Under the pieces are notes generated by a model. The model did not search any database, had not been told where the DNA came from, and worked only from the letters and a program-made list of their open reading frames with translations. From NCBI GenBank assembly GCA_003562775.1, contig PWTU01000538.1, positions 1-64,000 of the forward strand: a DNA stretch of 64,000 nt. Reading direction: 5' to 3'. The number at the start of each line of letters is the position of its first letter. Within the stretch, counting starts at the first letter, position 1. The stretch comes from Ignavibacteriales bacterium. Lineage in GTDB: Bacteria > Bacteroidota > Ignavibacteria > T3Sed10-11. The position numbers were made by a program, and so were the translations under genes. Shown piece by piece: positions 1 to 10,393 of the stretch.

Positions 1-69
1 AAAGACTTAATGGATTTTGCGGGGGGACTGGTTCAAATGATGATTGCAGAGGTTGCAGAAGATGCGTAG
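1..69 (+). CDS. C-terminal end of an unidentified protein (partial)
   Basis: Frame 1 is open from the first base to a TAG stop at 67-69 and encodes 22 residues containing DLMDFAGGLVQMM and ending AEVAEDA. The other two frames are closed by stops over this stretch, and the stop overlaps the ATG at 62 by 8 bases. That arrangement is typical of translational coupling and recurs elsewhere in the window, so this is probably the 3' end of a gene in the same operon as the crotonase. The tail is too short to assign to a family. Confidence 0.5.
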   Translation, partial: KDLMDFAGGLVQMMIAEVAEDA

Positions 70-982
70 ATCAAGATATACCGGAATAGATCCAGAGCAG
101 CTCGGGCTCGATAACTTACTTTACACCAAGAAAAACAGAATTGCCACCGTAACCATTAATCGACCCGAAACCCACAATGCGCTGAACTTCGAGACTGTCC
201 GTGAACTGCATCGGGTTTTCGAAGATGTTACGTGGGACGATGATATTGCGGTTATGGTTTTAACCGGAGCTGGCGAGAAAGCATTTTGCACAGGTGCGGA
301 TATTAAACAATGGCATGACGAGTTTATGACGCATCCCGGCGATTTTTATAAATGGATGGGTGCATTCATAGAAATGCATGATCGATTACGCAATATCGGC
401 AAACCGACGGTCGCGCGATTAAACGGTATTGTCGTCGGAGGCGGTAACGAGTTGAATATGGCTTGCGATCTTGCAATTGCAGCAGATGATATTTACATAC
501 GGCAGGTAGGACCTGCACGCGGCAGCGTTCCGGCTGCCGGTGCAACTCAGTGGCTGCCGCTCATCGTCGGCGACAGACGCGCCCGTGAAATTTTACTGCT
601 ATGCGATGAGATACCGGCGGAAAAAGCCCTTGATTGGGGACTTGTAAACCGCATTGTTCCGAGGGGAAGATTAGACGACGCGGTCAATGAAATGACCGAC
701 AAACTTCTCAATAAACTGCCGGAAGTAACGCGCTACACAAAACAGCAGCTTAACGTTTGGCGGGATTTTTCGTGGGCGATGACTATCGGTCATGCACGCG
801 ATTGGCTGACGGTGCACACATCGGCGCCCGAAATTTATGAAGGGATTGATTCTTTTAAAAACAAGAGGCCGATTGATTATGAAAAAGTTCGTAAAGGTCT
901 GCTTACGCATTGTTCCTCCTGCGGAGCAACGATGCCGGTCCGTTATACATTCTGCGGCGAGTGCGGCAAAGAGCTTGCCTAA
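62..982 (+). CDS. Crotonase-family enoyl-CoA hydratase/isomerase with C-terminal zinc ribbon
   Basis: About 306 residues. The body is a crotonase fold: the N-terminal INRPETHNALN strand, the oxyanion-hole segment KAFCTGADIKQ, and GGGNELNMACDLAIAA carrying the first conserved glutamate. The second glutamate of true enoyl-CoA hydratases is missing; that position reads GPARGSVPAAGATQ, closer to the MenB and 6-oxocyclohexenecarbonyl-CoA hydrolase branches. The last 30 residues form a CxxC...CxxC zinc ribbon (CSSCG then CGECG), which is unusual for the family. I chose ATG 62 because it couples to the upstream stop; TTG 44 is possible. A MenB- or ring-hydrolase-like reaction on a CoA thioester is an inference; the substrate is unknown. 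The next gene starts inside this gene's last codons. Confidence 0.85.
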   Translation: MRRSRYTGIDPEQLGLDNLLYTKKNRIATVTINRPETHNALNFETVRELHRVFEDVTWDDDIAVMVLTGAGEKAFCTGADIKQWHDEFMTHPGDFYKWMGAFIEMHDRLRNIGKPTVARLNGIVVGGGNELNMACDLAIAADDIYIRQVGPARGSVPAAGATQWLPLIVGDRRAREILLLCDEIPAEKALDWGLVNRIVPRGRLDDAVNEMTDKLLNKLPEVTRYTKQQLNVWRDFSWAMTIGHARDWLTVHTSAPEIYEGIDSFKNKRPIDYEKVRKGLLTHCSSCGATMPVRYTFCGECGKELA

Positions 983-1403
983 ATACCTTCTGCTAATTGC
1001 GGCGCTCTCTCTGTCCATCGATGCAGGGGATGACGATTTTTTCGAGGAAAAATTGAACATAATATTCTATCAGTTTCTCGAAGAATCCGACGACTTATTT
1101 ATGGAAATTGTACCGGGCGATCGTTTCCGCCTGCCGCTGATTCGCGGATATCAGGTACGTATCGACCACGACAAAATTGAAATCATTGCACTAACCGGAA
1201 GAGAAGTCGTAGAGCCCGACGGAATGATAATGCCGAGCGGACATGTAGCACAGGGTTATAATCTGGGGAGGTTATCAACGCTTGAATATGAACTGCTTGT
1301 CCATTTCGATCATCAGACGGATCGGTATTTTTTTGCTTTACGGGGTGATTCAATTCGTGTTTCACCGTTCAGGGATGAGTTTACAAACGTGATTATCCCT
1401 TGA
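975..1403 (+). CDS. Hypothetical exported protein
   Basis: No family recognised. The best start is TTG 975, overlapping the upstream stop by 8 bases. It gives 142 residues beginning with a short basic/hydrophobic segment (PKYLLLIAALSLSIDA) followed by an acidic GDDDFFEEK stretch, which looks like a signal peptide and cleavage site. The mature part is acidic with alternating hydrophobic residues, compatible with beta structure. An in-frame ATG at 879 would overlap the upstream gene by about 100 bases and encode a non-hydrophobic leader, so I rejected it. The gene sits between two crotonases and is probably co-transcribed with them, but nothing ties it to CoA chemistry. Confidence 0.55.
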   Translation: MPKYLLLIAALSLSIDAGDDDFFEEKLNIIFYQFLEESDDLFMEIVPGDRFRLPLIRGYQVRIDHDKIEIIALTGREVVEPDGMIMPSGHVAQGYNLGRLSTLEYELLVHFDHQTDRYFFALRGDSIRVSPFRDEFTNVIIP

Positions 1404-1437
1404 TGCTTATTAACCTTCATATGGGAGTCCATTTACA

Positions 1438-2214
1438 ATGCGATACAACACAATTCTCGTTTCCACGAGCGACAAAGGATTTGCAAAAGTTCAAATAAAC
1501 AGACCACAGGTCCTCAATGCGCTCAACCGGGAAGTAATGGATGAACTTGTTTCGTCGCTCGAATCATTTGATCGCGATGATTCGATCAAGTGTATAATAC
1601 TCACCGGAAACGAAAAAGCATTTGCAGCCGGTGCGGACATAAAAGAGATGGCGGATGCGACAGCCGTCGATATGCTCGTTCGGGATCAACTTTCTAAATG
1701 GGATAGAATCCGTAAAATCAAAAAGCCGCTCATTGCCGCAGTCAGCGGCTTTGCACTCGGCGGCGGGTGCGAGCTTACTATGCTCTGCGATATAATTATT
1801 GCTTCGGAAACGGCGACATTCGGTCAGCCGGAAATTAATATAGGTGTGATGCCCGGCGCCGGCGGAACTCAGCGTCTTACAAGAGCCGTCGGAAAATACC
1901 GGGCAATGGAGATGGTGCTCACGGGAAAATTCCTGAAAGCCGAGGAAGCACAACAGGCTGGACTTGTAAATAAAATCGTTCCGGTAGAAATGCTCATCAA
2001 CGAAGCGGAAGAAATGGCGGCACTCATTGCCTCAAAGCCGCCGGTGGCATTACAGATGGCAAAGGAATCGGTGCTTAAAGCGTTCGATACGACTATAGAA
2101 ACCGGGCTGGAATTCGAACGGAAAAACTTCTACCTGCTCTTTTCAACCGAGGATCAAAAAGAAGGCATGAAAGCATTCGTTGAAAAACGAAAACCACAAT
2201 GGAAGGGTAAATAA
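1438..2214 (+). CDS. Enoyl-CoA hydratase (crotonase)
   Basis: 258 residues, the usual length for a hydratase that adds water across the 2,3 double bond of enoyl-CoA in fatty-acid or aromatic-acid beta-oxidation. Both catalytic glutamates are present, in GGGCELTMLCD and FGQPEINIGVMPGAGGTQRL, and the oxyanion-hole segment reads KAFAAGADIKEM. GGGAG lies about 10 bases before ATG 1438. It is the third gene of the left-edge cluster and starts 34 bases after the exported protein. With paaABCD 10 kb away it could be the PaaF-type hydratase of phenylacetate breakdown, but the sequence alone does not separate this from ordinary fatty-acid oxidation. Confidence 0.92.
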   Translation: MRYNTILVSTSDKGFAKVQINRPQVLNALNREVMDELVSSLESFDRDDSIKCIILTGNEKAFAAGADIKEMADATAVDMLVRDQLSKWDRIRKIKKPLIAAVSGFALGGGCELTMLCDIIIASETATFGQPEINIGVMPGAGGTQRLTRAVGKYRAMEMVLTGKFLKAEEAQQAGLVNKIVPVEMLINEAEEMAALIASKPPVALQMAKESVLKAFDTTIETGLEFERKNFYLLFSTEDQKEGMKAFVEKRKPQWKGK

Positions 2215-2222
2215 AAAACCGT

Positions 2223-5200
2223 ATGGCGCCTACCATCCTCACCCCGGATAGCAAACTCTCCTTTCCGGACTTTACACTGCTTCGGGCATCGGCGGGCTCG
2301 GGCAAGACCCGGGCGCTTGCACACAGATATATTCAATTCCTCCTTTCGGATCGTGTAGACCGTAATACTCTTTCCAACATTCTTGCCATAACGTTCTCAA
2401 ACAACGCCGCACGTGAAATGAAAGAGAGAATTCTCAAGTGGTTAAAAGCCATTTACTCGGGGGATGAAGAACACCTCGAAATTCTTGTATATCTCACAGG
2501 ACTCGAACGTGATACATTGGAGGAACGAGCCGGACAACTTGTGGATCATATACTCGATAACTATTCCGATTTTCAGGTCAGAACAATAGATAGTTTCACA
2601 GCATCAATTTTTCGTTCCTCGGCACTCGAATTCGGCGTCTCTCCCACAACGGAAATTTTATTACAAAAGAATGAACTCATCAAACAGGCATTCGATACAT
2701 TTTTCCGGCAGATCAAAGAGAATACCGAAGAAGCATCGGTCCTCGAGAAAATAATAGAGTATATATTATCACATAGAGGACCCGATACGCGTTATCCCTG
2801 GGATCCAACCGAAGAAATTATTTCCGTATTTAAGAATCTGTACACACGTCTTGCATCCCTTCCGCATGATGTGAAAGCTGAGGATTACTCGGATGCAATG
2901 GCAAATATATTCGAGAATATAAAAGAACAGATTCAAAAAATAGATAAATTTGTCAAAAAATCCGGTTTGGAGTACAATAAAAATGCCCGTTTTGACAACG
3001 CACTTGAAGCGGTAAAAACCAACGACAGGGATTATGCAATCGGGAGACGGCATAATGCCAGCATTATTAAAAAAGGAAAGATGAAACCGGATGAGTTCAA
3101 CAAGTGGAATGAACAGGTCAATGCGTTGCGCGATGAACTTAACGACCTATACGCACGAATGACATTGTATTATGCCCGGTCCTTTTATAATGCGCACCTT
3201 TTTAACTTCCGCAACTTTAGCAGTATCCTTAACAATACAAAACGGGAACGCAATCAAATTTTAATCGACGATATCGGGAAACTGCTATCTTCGTTTCTTC
3301 ACCAGGAAATCATACCGTACGTTTATCTAATGCTGGGAGACACCATTCATCATTATCTGATCGACGAATTCCAGGATACCTCCCCCCTTCAATGGGCGGA
3401 TTTAAAACCGTTGATCGAGAATTCGCTTTCGCAGGGCGGCAGCTTGTTCGCGGTGGGCGATACTAAACAGGCCATTTATAAATTCCGCGGTGCGGATTTC
3501 AAGATCATGAAACACCTTGAGGAGAGACAGGAATTTTTATCTGCCTCGCCGAATATCCTCGACCTTGATACAAACTACAGAAGCGACGGCAACATCCTGC
3601 ATTTCAATGAAATATTTTTTAACAATATACTCGAACACGATGAATACGGCGCCGCAGCGCGTTTGAGCGGACTGGATCATCACAAACAATATGCTGCCAA
3701 AGAAAAAGAAAACAAAGGGTACGCAGAAAGCATCGTGTATACTCCCGAGATGCGGGATGAAGCCCCTGAACCAGAAAGAAAGAAAATTCTTGATACCATT
3801 AATGATGCCTTACAAAGGGGATACAGCTATCGCGACATTGCCGTTCTTACATTTAAAAATAACGATGTCACGACGATAAGTTCATGGCTTAGTGAAGAGA
3901 GCATACAATTTGTATCATTCTCAAATCTGGATGTGCGGAAACGTAAAATTACCGGCGAATTAATTTCGCTGCTTCAGTTTCTTAATTCTCCGGTCGACGA
4001 TCTTGCGTTTGCAACATTCTGTCTCGGAGATATTTGCCGGACGGCACTCGAACGAACCGGCATTTCGAGAGATAATTTTATTCAATACATCACACAAGCC
4101 GGAAACGAGCCGGAGCTGAGAAAACATCCTCTCTATAAAAATGTAATGCAATCATTTCCCGACTTTTGGCAAAACTATCTGGAGCATTTATTCAACAGGG
4201 TCGGTCACCTGTCTATTTACGATCTTACGCTCGACATATATAAAATGTTTTCTCTATACCATACTTTTCGTGATGAAGAAGCGACGCTAACTAAGTTTAT
4301 CGAAGCAATTAAAGATTTTGAATCGAACGGTGCAAACAGTCTCCGTGCGTTTTTGGATTACGTGGAAGCCGGAGATTCCGAATCGGAATGGAATATCGAC
4401 ACACCCGAAAAAATAGACGCGGTACAACTGATGACCATTCATAAAGCAAAGGGATTGGGATTCCCTATTGTTATCGTCGTGCTCTACAACGATCACAGAA
4501 TGAAGGAAGATTTCTATATCGACACGAGCGACGATCCCCCAAATTTAATGTATTTAAAATCAACCTTTGCCGATGTTGATCCGACAATAGAAAGGGTGTA
4601 CAACGAACACAGATTAGCAAACATAGCTGATTATTTAAACGGACTCTATGTTGCGTGTACACGGGCTGAAAATGAGTTGTATCTCATAGGGGTCCCCCCC
4701 AGAAACATCGGCAAGACAAGTATATTTACATTTCTCCCTGACAAAACATTCGGCGAAAAGGAACAATGCACACAACATCTGCATTCGGAAGAAAAATTCA
4801 TCACCGCACACTACCATAATTTACAAGCTCATTTCGGATTCGGGGACGATATGCCGCTCAATATTGCTGATCTGCAACGCGGCGAGCTGATCCATGAAAT
4901 ACTTTCTTCAATAGAATTTTTCGATAATATGCTGGATGAAAAAATAAAAAATGAATTTGACAAATTTAAACAACAAAACGCTTCAGCACGCGAACTATCC
5001 GAAAAAAGTATAATCGAGACGATTACATCATTCATAAACAGTGATGATATATTTCATTATTTTGAAAAACGCAAAGGAAGAACAATTCAAACCGAAACGG
5101 ATATCACGGATTCATCCGGCAGGTTGTTCAGAGTTGACCGTTTGGTTATCGATCCGGATCGAATAACTGCAATTGACTTTAAAACAGGCGATGACAGCAT

Positions 5201-5327
5201 TTCCACAATCAACCATGAAAAACAATTGTTGAACTACATAAACATCCTTCGCGACATATATCCCGGTAAGACCGTTCACGGAATCGTTGCCTATATCGAT
5301 AAGGAAAGTATAAAGGTAGTCGAATGA
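2223..5327 (+). CDS. addA: UvrD-family helicase-nuclease, AddA-like
   Basis: 1034 residues. Superfamily 1A helicase motifs appear in order: Walker A ASAGSGKT with Lys at residue 28, DEFQDT near 381, GDTKQAIYKFRGA, the motif V region VQLMTIHKAKGLGF and motif VI YVACTRAENELYL. Near the C-terminus RVDRLVID...IDFKTG (about 970-989) is the active-site signature of a RecB-type PD-(D/E)XK nuclease. The pairing with the next gene and the ATGA overlap identify it as the helicase-nuclease subunit of an AddAB/RexAB-like complex, which resects double-strand ends to load RecA. It is shorter than Bacillus AddA (about 1230), as often seen in Bacteroidetes-type versions. It starts 8 bases after the crotonase stop. 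Confidence 0.9.
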   Translation: MAPTILTPDSKLSFPDFTLLRASAGSGKTRALAHRYIQFLLSDRVDRNTLSNILAITFSNNAAREMKERILKWLKAIYSGDEEHLEILVYLTGLERDTLEERAGQLVDHILDNYSDFQVRTIDSFTASIFRSSALEFGVSPTTEILLQKNELIKQAFDTFFRQIKENTEEASVLEKIIEYILSHRGPDTRYPWDPTEEIISVFKNLYTRLASLPHDVKAEDYSDAMANIFENIKEQIQKIDKFVKKSGLEYNKNARFDNALEAVKTNDRDYAIGRRHNASIIKKGKMKPDEFNKWNEQVNALRDELNDLYARMTLYYARSFYNAHLFNFRNFSSILNNTKRERNQILIDDIGKLLSSFLHQEIIPYVYLMLGDTIHHYLIDEFQDTSPLQWADLKPLIENSLSQGGSLFAVGDTKQAIYKFRGADFKIMKHLEERQEFLSASPNILDLDTNYRSDGNILHFNEIFFNNILEHDEYGAAARLSGLDHHKQYAAKEKENKGYAESIVYTPEMRDEAPEPERKKILDTINDALQRGYSYRDIAVLTFKNNDVTTISSWLSEESIQFVSFSNLDVRKRKITGELISLLQFLNSPVDDLAFATFCLGDICRTALERTGISRDNFIQYITQAGNEPELRKHPLYKNVMQSFPDFWQNYLEHLFNRVGHLSIYDLTLDIYKMFSLYHTFRDEEATLTKFIEAIKDFESNGANSLRAFLDYVEAGDSESEWNIDTPEKIDAVQLMTIHKAKGLGFPIVIVVLYNDHRMKEDFYIDTSDDPPNLMYLKSTFADVDPTIERVYNEHRLANIADYLNGLYVACTRAENELYLIGVPPRNIGKTSIFTFLPDKTFGEKEQCTQHLHSEEKFITAHYHNLQAHFGFGDDMPLNIADLQRGELIHEILSSIEFFDNMLDEKIKNEFDKFKQQNASARELSEKSIIETITSFINSDDIFHYFEKRKGRTIQTETDITDSSGRLFRVDRLVIDPDRITAIDFKTGDDSISTINHEKQLLNYINILRDIYPGKTVHGIVAYIDKESIKVVE

Positions 5328-8131
5328 GTACTTCCATTCTCGTCCCGCCCGGGTATGACATAATCGAAGATATAGCCAACCGGTTGCCATCTCAAAACAA
5401 CGATTATTCCGGCACTTTAATAGTATTTCCGGGCAAAAGACCCGGATACTATCTGCGCAAGATAATCGGAACCAGAACCGGCGCCGGCTACATTCCTCCC
5501 GCTATTATGTCAATGGATGAGTTCGTGGACTACGTGTATGAAAACGAGTTAAAGATAATCGACAGGAAAATAGACTCCATCGATGCTGCTGCAATTCTGT
5601 ATGACATACATAAATCGACGACCGCTCCACTCGGAGGCGAACATTTTAAAAGAGTAGACGATTTCCTGCCGCTGGCAATGAACATCTTTAAAGAACTCGA
5701 AGAATTTTGCATTGCGGACATATCGGTCGAGAGACTGCATCAAACCCTCGCAGGATATGATGCGGAGCAACTCGGCACAATCGTACATTATTACACAAAG
5801 TTCTACGAGAAGACAGCATCGGAAAATTACTCAACCAGGTCGCTCCGGTACCGGAATGCAGCGAATTCGATAGATGATATTCAACTATCCGAATTTACGC
5901 ATATAATATGTGCCGGATTCTTTATGTTGACAAAATCCGAGCGGGATATTTTTTCCGGATTATTAAAACGGGATGATGCGCTCATAATTTTTCAGGATGG
6001 AAAGGGGATGCGGGAACATTTAAAGGAACTTCGCATACAACCGGAGGAAATCGAAGTTGAGGAAACAACGCCTGTTATCCGGGTTCATAAAAGTTCCGAC
6101 ACACACGGTCAGGTATTTGCGTTATCAAAACTTATCAAACAGCTCGACGATCAGAATGTAATATTGGATGAAAAAAATATAATCGTAACTCCTTCAGCAG
6201 AAACACTCTTTCCGCTGATTCAAAATACCCTTCCACTCATTTATAACAACAATTACAATATTTCGCTCGGGTATCCTGCGTCACGAAGTACAATTCACGG
6301 TTTCATTTCATCTATGATGGATGCAATCCTGTCGCGCGAAGAAGACAAATACAATGCGCCGGAGTATCTAAAATTTGTACTTCACCCGTACACAAAAAAC
6401 ATACTGCTGAATGAATCACCGGAACCATCAAGAATATTGTTTCATGCACTTGAAGATCATTTTAGCAAAAATCCAGCCCTATCGTATTTCGATCTCCGCG
6501 AAATTGAAAACGATACCTCCTTTTTCAAAGCTGTCGAAGCCAGAGCGGCTGGCGCCGGTTATACTCTAACCGCTGATGAATTTCAAAATCATTTGACGGG
6601 GATACACACATATACATTGCGTTCTGTGGAAAACGTATCTTCAATCGGTGAGCTGTCTAAGAAGCTTATCGATATAATTTTATATATTAACGAGAACAGC
6701 ACGGCACGGCAGCACCCTCTGTTCAACCATTTCTCCGGTCATTTAATCGAGTCATTATCCGGATTGCAAAATTCCCTGCTATCGAAAATATCATTTGATG
6801 AACCGGAGGGATATTTTAAATTCTACAACCACTATGTATCGGAAATACAGATACCATTTGCCGGCACCCCGTTAAGCGGATTACAGGTTCTGGGATTTCT
6901 CGAAACCCGTTCGTTGAAATTCGACCGTGTATTCTTTCTCGATGCAAATGACGATGTCATATCCGGTATGCGTAACGATGAGTCGCTTGTGCCGAACCGG
7001 GTTCGCAAAGAACTCGGCATTCCAACCTACCGCGATCGTGAACGGTTGTACGCATATTATCTGGATCTGTTAGTTCATCATGCAAGAGAAGTTGATTTCT
7101 TTTACATTGAAAAAGATAAGAAAGAACGCAGCCGATATCTGGAACAACTTGCATGGAACGCAGAAAAGTCAGGTAAACTTATCGAAACCGATTCAATCAG
7201 ATATAATGTAAAACTGATAAATACCGAACCATCGCCAATACCTAAAACCGGAGATATATTACCCATTCTCAATGAATTGGAATACAGCGCAACGTCGCTG
7301 GATACATACCTGAAATGTCCGCTTCGATTTTATTACCGGTATATACTGAAATTCCGTGAACGCGACGAACTCACAGAAGAGGTTGACAACCTCCGGATCG
7401 GATCAATTGTCCACGGCATCCTAAAAAGATATTTTACATCACGAAAAGGGATTGAACTTTCACCGGTTGATCTTTCGACAGATGAGATGAACGCAGCAGT
7501 CGATAGTGAGTTTAGCGATGTATTCGGTGACCGGATATCGGGAAAGATTTATGTTCTGCGGCAGCAAATAAAACGGAGGATGGAGGAGTTTTTATATTCT
7601 TATCAGATTCCATTGGCAAGAAAATATAAGATAAAAATTCTTGATGTTGAAACTTCACTAAAGGCAGAATTAAACGGTTATCAAATTACCGGCACGATTG
7701 ATCGAATTGAAAAAAGGAACGAAGATGTGTATATCCTCGATTTTAAAATATCGGGCAATGCAGACCGGCTGAGGATTCGCTTCAACAAACTCGATATCGA
7801 TGATCGATCAACCTGGTATAGTGCAATAGGTTCACTACAGTTGCCCGTTTATATGCTCTTATACGAAAGCAATATATCCGGCTCATCCCAATCCCTTAAT
7901 CCCGCCTTTGTCCTTTTAGGAAAACAGAGGATTGCTCCGGACATAGATATTAGTTTACTGAAAATGATGCAGGACCAACAGGCAGAATTAAACCGGATAA
8001 AAGAAGTAATAAATAGACTATTGAATGAGATAACTAATCCGGATATTGATTTTCATCCCACCGAAGATTTTGGCGCCGAGTGTCCGAACTGCCCGTATAA
8101 ACTGATTTGCGGAACGCAGTGGACGGGGTGA
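5324..8131 (+). CDS. addB: PD-(D/E)XK nuclease, AddB-like subunit with Fe-S cysteines
   Basis: 935 residues, starting inside the addA stop (ATGA, 5324-5327). The N-terminal half resembles an inactivated helicase: the region that would hold the Walker A lysine reads LIVFPGKRPGYYLRK and lacks a canonical P-loop. The C-terminal nuclease domain shows SIVHGILKRYF, a GTIDRIE segment and YILDFKISG, the D...(D/E)xK core. Four cysteines, C665 in KCPLRFYYRY and C920, C923 and C929 in CPNCPYKLIC, match the 4Fe-4S staple of AddB nucleases. It is the partner of AddA in end resection. Chi recognition cannot be judged from this sequence. Confidence 0.88.
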   Translation: MSTSILVPPGYDIIEDIANRLPSQNNDYSGTLIVFPGKRPGYYLRKIIGTRTGAGYIPPAIMSMDEFVDYVYENELKIIDRKIDSIDAAAILYDIHKSTTAPLGGEHFKRVDDFLPLAMNIFKELEEFCIADISVERLHQTLAGYDAEQLGTIVHYYTKFYEKTASENYSTRSLRYRNAANSIDDIQLSEFTHIICAGFFMLTKSERDIFSGLLKRDDALIIFQDGKGMREHLKELRIQPEEIEVEETTPVIRVHKSSDTHGQVFALSKLIKQLDDQNVILDEKNIIVTPSAETLFPLIQNTLPLIYNNNYNISLGYPASRSTIHGFISSMMDAILSREEDKYNAPEYLKFVLHPYTKNILLNESPEPSRILFHALEDHFSKNPALSYFDLREIENDTSFFKAVEARAAGAGYTLTADEFQNHLTGIHTYTLRSVENVSSIGELSKKLIDIILYINENSTARQHPLFNHFSGHLIESLSGLQNSLLSKISFDEPEGYFKFYNHYVSEIQIPFAGTPLSGLQVLGFLETRSLKFDRVFFLDANDDVISGMRNDESLVPNRVRKELGIPTYRDRERLYAYYLDLLVHHAREVDFFYIEKDKKERSRYLEQLAWNAEKSGKLIETDSIRYNVKLINTEPSPIPKTGDILPILNELEYSATSLDTYLKCPLRFYYRYILKFRERDELTEEVDNLRIGSIVHGILKRYFTSRKGIELSPVDLSTDEMNAAVDSEFSDVFGDRISGKIYVLRQQIKRRMEEFLYSYQIPLARKYKIKILDVETSLKAELNGYQITGTIDRIEKRNEDVYILDFKISGNADRLRIRFNKLDIDDRSTWYSAIGSLQLPVYMLLYESNISGSSQSLNPAFVLLGKQRIAPDIDISLLKMMQDQQAELNRIKEVINRLLNEITNPDIDFHPTEDFGAECPNCPYKLICGTQWTG

Positions 8132-8218
8132 GTTCGGTTGGCAGCATGCAGTTGACAGTTTGCAGTCTTTGGCGAATGAATTTCATTGCACTTTCCATTG
8201 TTATACAATTGTGAAGAT

Positions 8219-8234
8219 ACGTGCCCGGGCACGT
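8219..8234. repeat. 16-bp perfect palindrome upstream of the DUF255 gene
   Basis: ACGTGCCCGGGCACGT reads identically on both strands with no spacer. It lies 88 bases after the addB stop and 36 bases before ATG 8270. No T-run follows, so it is a poor intrinsic terminator. A dimeric regulator site is possible. The same G/C word (GTGCCGGGCA) forms the stem of the hairpin between dnaK and clpB. Confidence 0.7.
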
Positions 8235-8269
8235 TATATCTGTTTATATTCTAATTCATACATAGGTCT

Positions 8270-10393
8270 ATGACACAATCAAAACAAAATCCTAACAGAC
8301 TCATTCACGAAAAAAGTCCGTACTTGCTGCAACATGCATATAATCCCGTCGACTGGTACCCATGGGGAGATGAGACGTTTCAGAAAGCCAAAGAAGAAGA
8401 CAAGCCGATATTTCTCTCCATCGGTTATTCAACCTGCTACTGGTGTCACGTCATGGAACGTGAAGTCTTCGAGAACGAACAGCTTGCAGAATTAATGAAT
8501 AACTATTTGATCAACATAAAGGTCGACCGGGAGGAACGACCGGACGTAGATCGAATTTATATGAAGGCACTACAGGCGATGTCGGGGCACGGCGGCTGGC
8601 CAATGTCGGTGTTTTTAACGCACGACCTAAAGCCGTTTTATGCGGCAACATATATTCCTCCCGTCTCAAAACATGGTATCCCGGGTTTCGGAGATGTCAT
8701 TCAAACGATACATAAAATATGGAATAACGAACGGGAGAAGATCACACAGTCAAGCAGTCAGATTTTTGATCACCTCTCAAAATCGATTGCACCGGCCTTA
8801 CCGAAACAAAATCTTGATGAAAAAATCCTTGACAATGGCTTCATCAAAATCAAAGATGCATTCGACCCGGAAAACGGCGGGTTTGGCGACGCGCCGAAAT
8901 TTCCGACCCCGGTGATGTTTAATTTTCTATTGCGCTGCCATAAGCGAACCGGAGATTTACATGCACTTGAAATGCCTGCTTTTACGCTTACAAAAATGGC
9001 GCACGGCGGCATATACGATCATATCGGAGGCGGATTTCATCGCTACGCAACCGATGCAAAATGGCAGGTTCCCCACTTTGAAAAGATGCTCTACGATCAG
9101 GCGCAGCTTGTTTTATCGTATATCGACACGTATCAGATTACACGTGATGAATTTTATGCAAACGTAGCAAAGGATGTACTCAATTATGTTAAACGGGTTA
9201 TGACTTCTCCTGAAGGTGGTTTTTATTCAGCCGAAGATGCGGAGAGCGCCGTCGATCCCGATAATCCTACTGAAAAAGAAGAAGGTGCTTTCTATGTTTG
9301 GAAATATTCTGAAATAAAATCAACACTTACACCCGATGAATTTGCAGTCGCCGAACTGTACTACGGACTTCGTCAAAACGGCAATGTGAGCTCGGATCCA
9401 CACGGTGTTTTCACCGGAAAGAACATACTTTCGATTGAGAAAACGAAAGAAGAAGTAGCACAGGAATTAAATAAAGATATCGATGACATATCAGAACTAC
9501 TATCATCAATCCGTCTGAAATTATTCGAAGCGCGGGAGAAACGCCCGAAGTGTCATCTTGATGATAAGATTCTCGTTTCGTGGAACGGACTGATGATTTC
9601 CGCATGTGCCCGGGCGTATCAGGTATTCGAAGATGGTCAATACCTGCACATGGCTGAAAATGCCGCAGGTTTCATTACAAAAAAATTGTATGATAGAAAC
9701 TCAGGAAAGTTACTCCGCCGCTACCGGGACGGCGAGGCGATGATTGAAGCACATCTTGAAGACTATGCATTCTTTACACGATCGTTAATCGATTTGTACG
9801 AGGCATCGTTCGATACAGAACTCCTCGATACGGCACTCCTGTTAAATGAACAAATGATTGGATTGTTTTATGATGAAGAGAACGATGGCTTCTTCGATAC
9901 TTCCGGCAACGATCCGTCTGTTATTTTACGCTCTAAGGAATGGCATGACGGCGCCGAACCGTCGGGTAATTCCATAGCAATCGAAAACTTGCTGCGATTA
10001 TCGTATATGTTCGGACGCGACGATTACCTGGAAAACGCAATGAAGTCGCTTTCTTACTTCAGCGAGTTGATGAACAAGGCACCTCAGGCACTTGCCCAAT
10101 TTCTTGCCGCAACCGATCTTGCACTCTCAAAACCAAAGCAGATTATCATTGCTGGAAACAAAGAGGAGCCGCAAACCCGCGCAATGCTCAGGGAAATACA
10201 CTCCCGCTTCCTACCCGGCAAAGTATTACTCCTCGCCGACGGCGGCAAAGGCCAGGAATACCTCGCCTCAAAAGTTAAGTTCATCGGAACGGTAAAAAAG
10301 ATAGACGATAAACCGACAGCGTATGTTTGTGAAAACTTTACCTGTGAGCTTCCGGTGAATGAGATTGACAAGTTAGGGGCTATATTGAAATGA
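8270..10393 (+). CDS. Thioredoxin-domain (DUF255, YyaL/SSP411-type) protein
   Basis: 707 residues, the normal size. The N-terminal 160 residues are the conserved DUF255 thioredoxin-fold domain: [17 protein letters not shown], a CxxC pair at C56/C59 (STCYWCHVM), [13 protein letters not shown] and GGWPMSVFL. The remainder resembles an (alpha/alpha)6 glycosidase-like barrel, with [33 protein letters not shown] and [10 protein letters not shown]. The family is widespread; SSP411 is linked to spermatogenesis in animals and the bacterial role is not established. The gene is probably a monocistron. Its TGA stop falls inside the start of a tetranucleotide repeat tract. Confidence 0.93.
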   Translation: MTQSKQNPNRLIHEKSPYLLQHAYNPVDWYPWGDETFQKAKEEDKPIFLSIGYSTCYWCHVMEREVFENEQLAELMNNYLINIKVDREERPDVDRIYMKALQAMSGHGGWPMSVFLTHDLKPFYAATYIPPVSKHGIPGFGDVIQTIHKIWNNEREKITQSSSQIFDHLSKSIAPALPKQNLDEKILDNGFIKIKDAFDPENGGFGDAPKFPTPVMFNFLLRCHKRTGDLHALEMPAFTLTKMAHGGIYDHIGGGFHRYATDAKWQVPHFEKMLYDQAQLVLSYIDTYQITRDEFYANVAKDVLNYVKRVMTSPEGGFYSAEDAESAVDPDNPTEKEEGAFYVWKYSEIKSTLTPDEFAVAELYYGLRQNGNVSSDPHGVFTGKNILSIEKTKEEVAQELNKDIDDISELLSSIRLKLFEAREKRPKCHLDDKILVSWNGLMISACARAYQVFEDGQYLHMAENAAGFITKKLYDRNSGKLLRRYRDGEAMIEAHLEDYAFFTRSLIDLYEASFDTELLDTALLLNEQMIGLFYDEENDGFFDTSGNDPSVILRSKEWHDGAEPSGNSIAIENLLRLSYMFGRDDYLENAMKSLSYFSELMNKAPQALAQFLAATDLALSKPKQIIIAGNKEEPQTRAMLREIHSRFLPGKVLLLADGGKGQEYLASKVKFIGTVKKIDDKPTAYVCENFTCELPVNEIDKLGAILK

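Noticed and set aside
879-982. Earlier ATG (879) for the exported protein
   Set aside because: It would overlap the zinc-ribbon coding region by about 100 bases and adds a non-hydrophobic leader; TTG 975 gives a coherent signal peptide.
671-1060. Open frame on the minus strand overlapping the crotonase
   Set aside because: It runs antisense to clearly conserved crotonase codons and encodes no recognisable motif.
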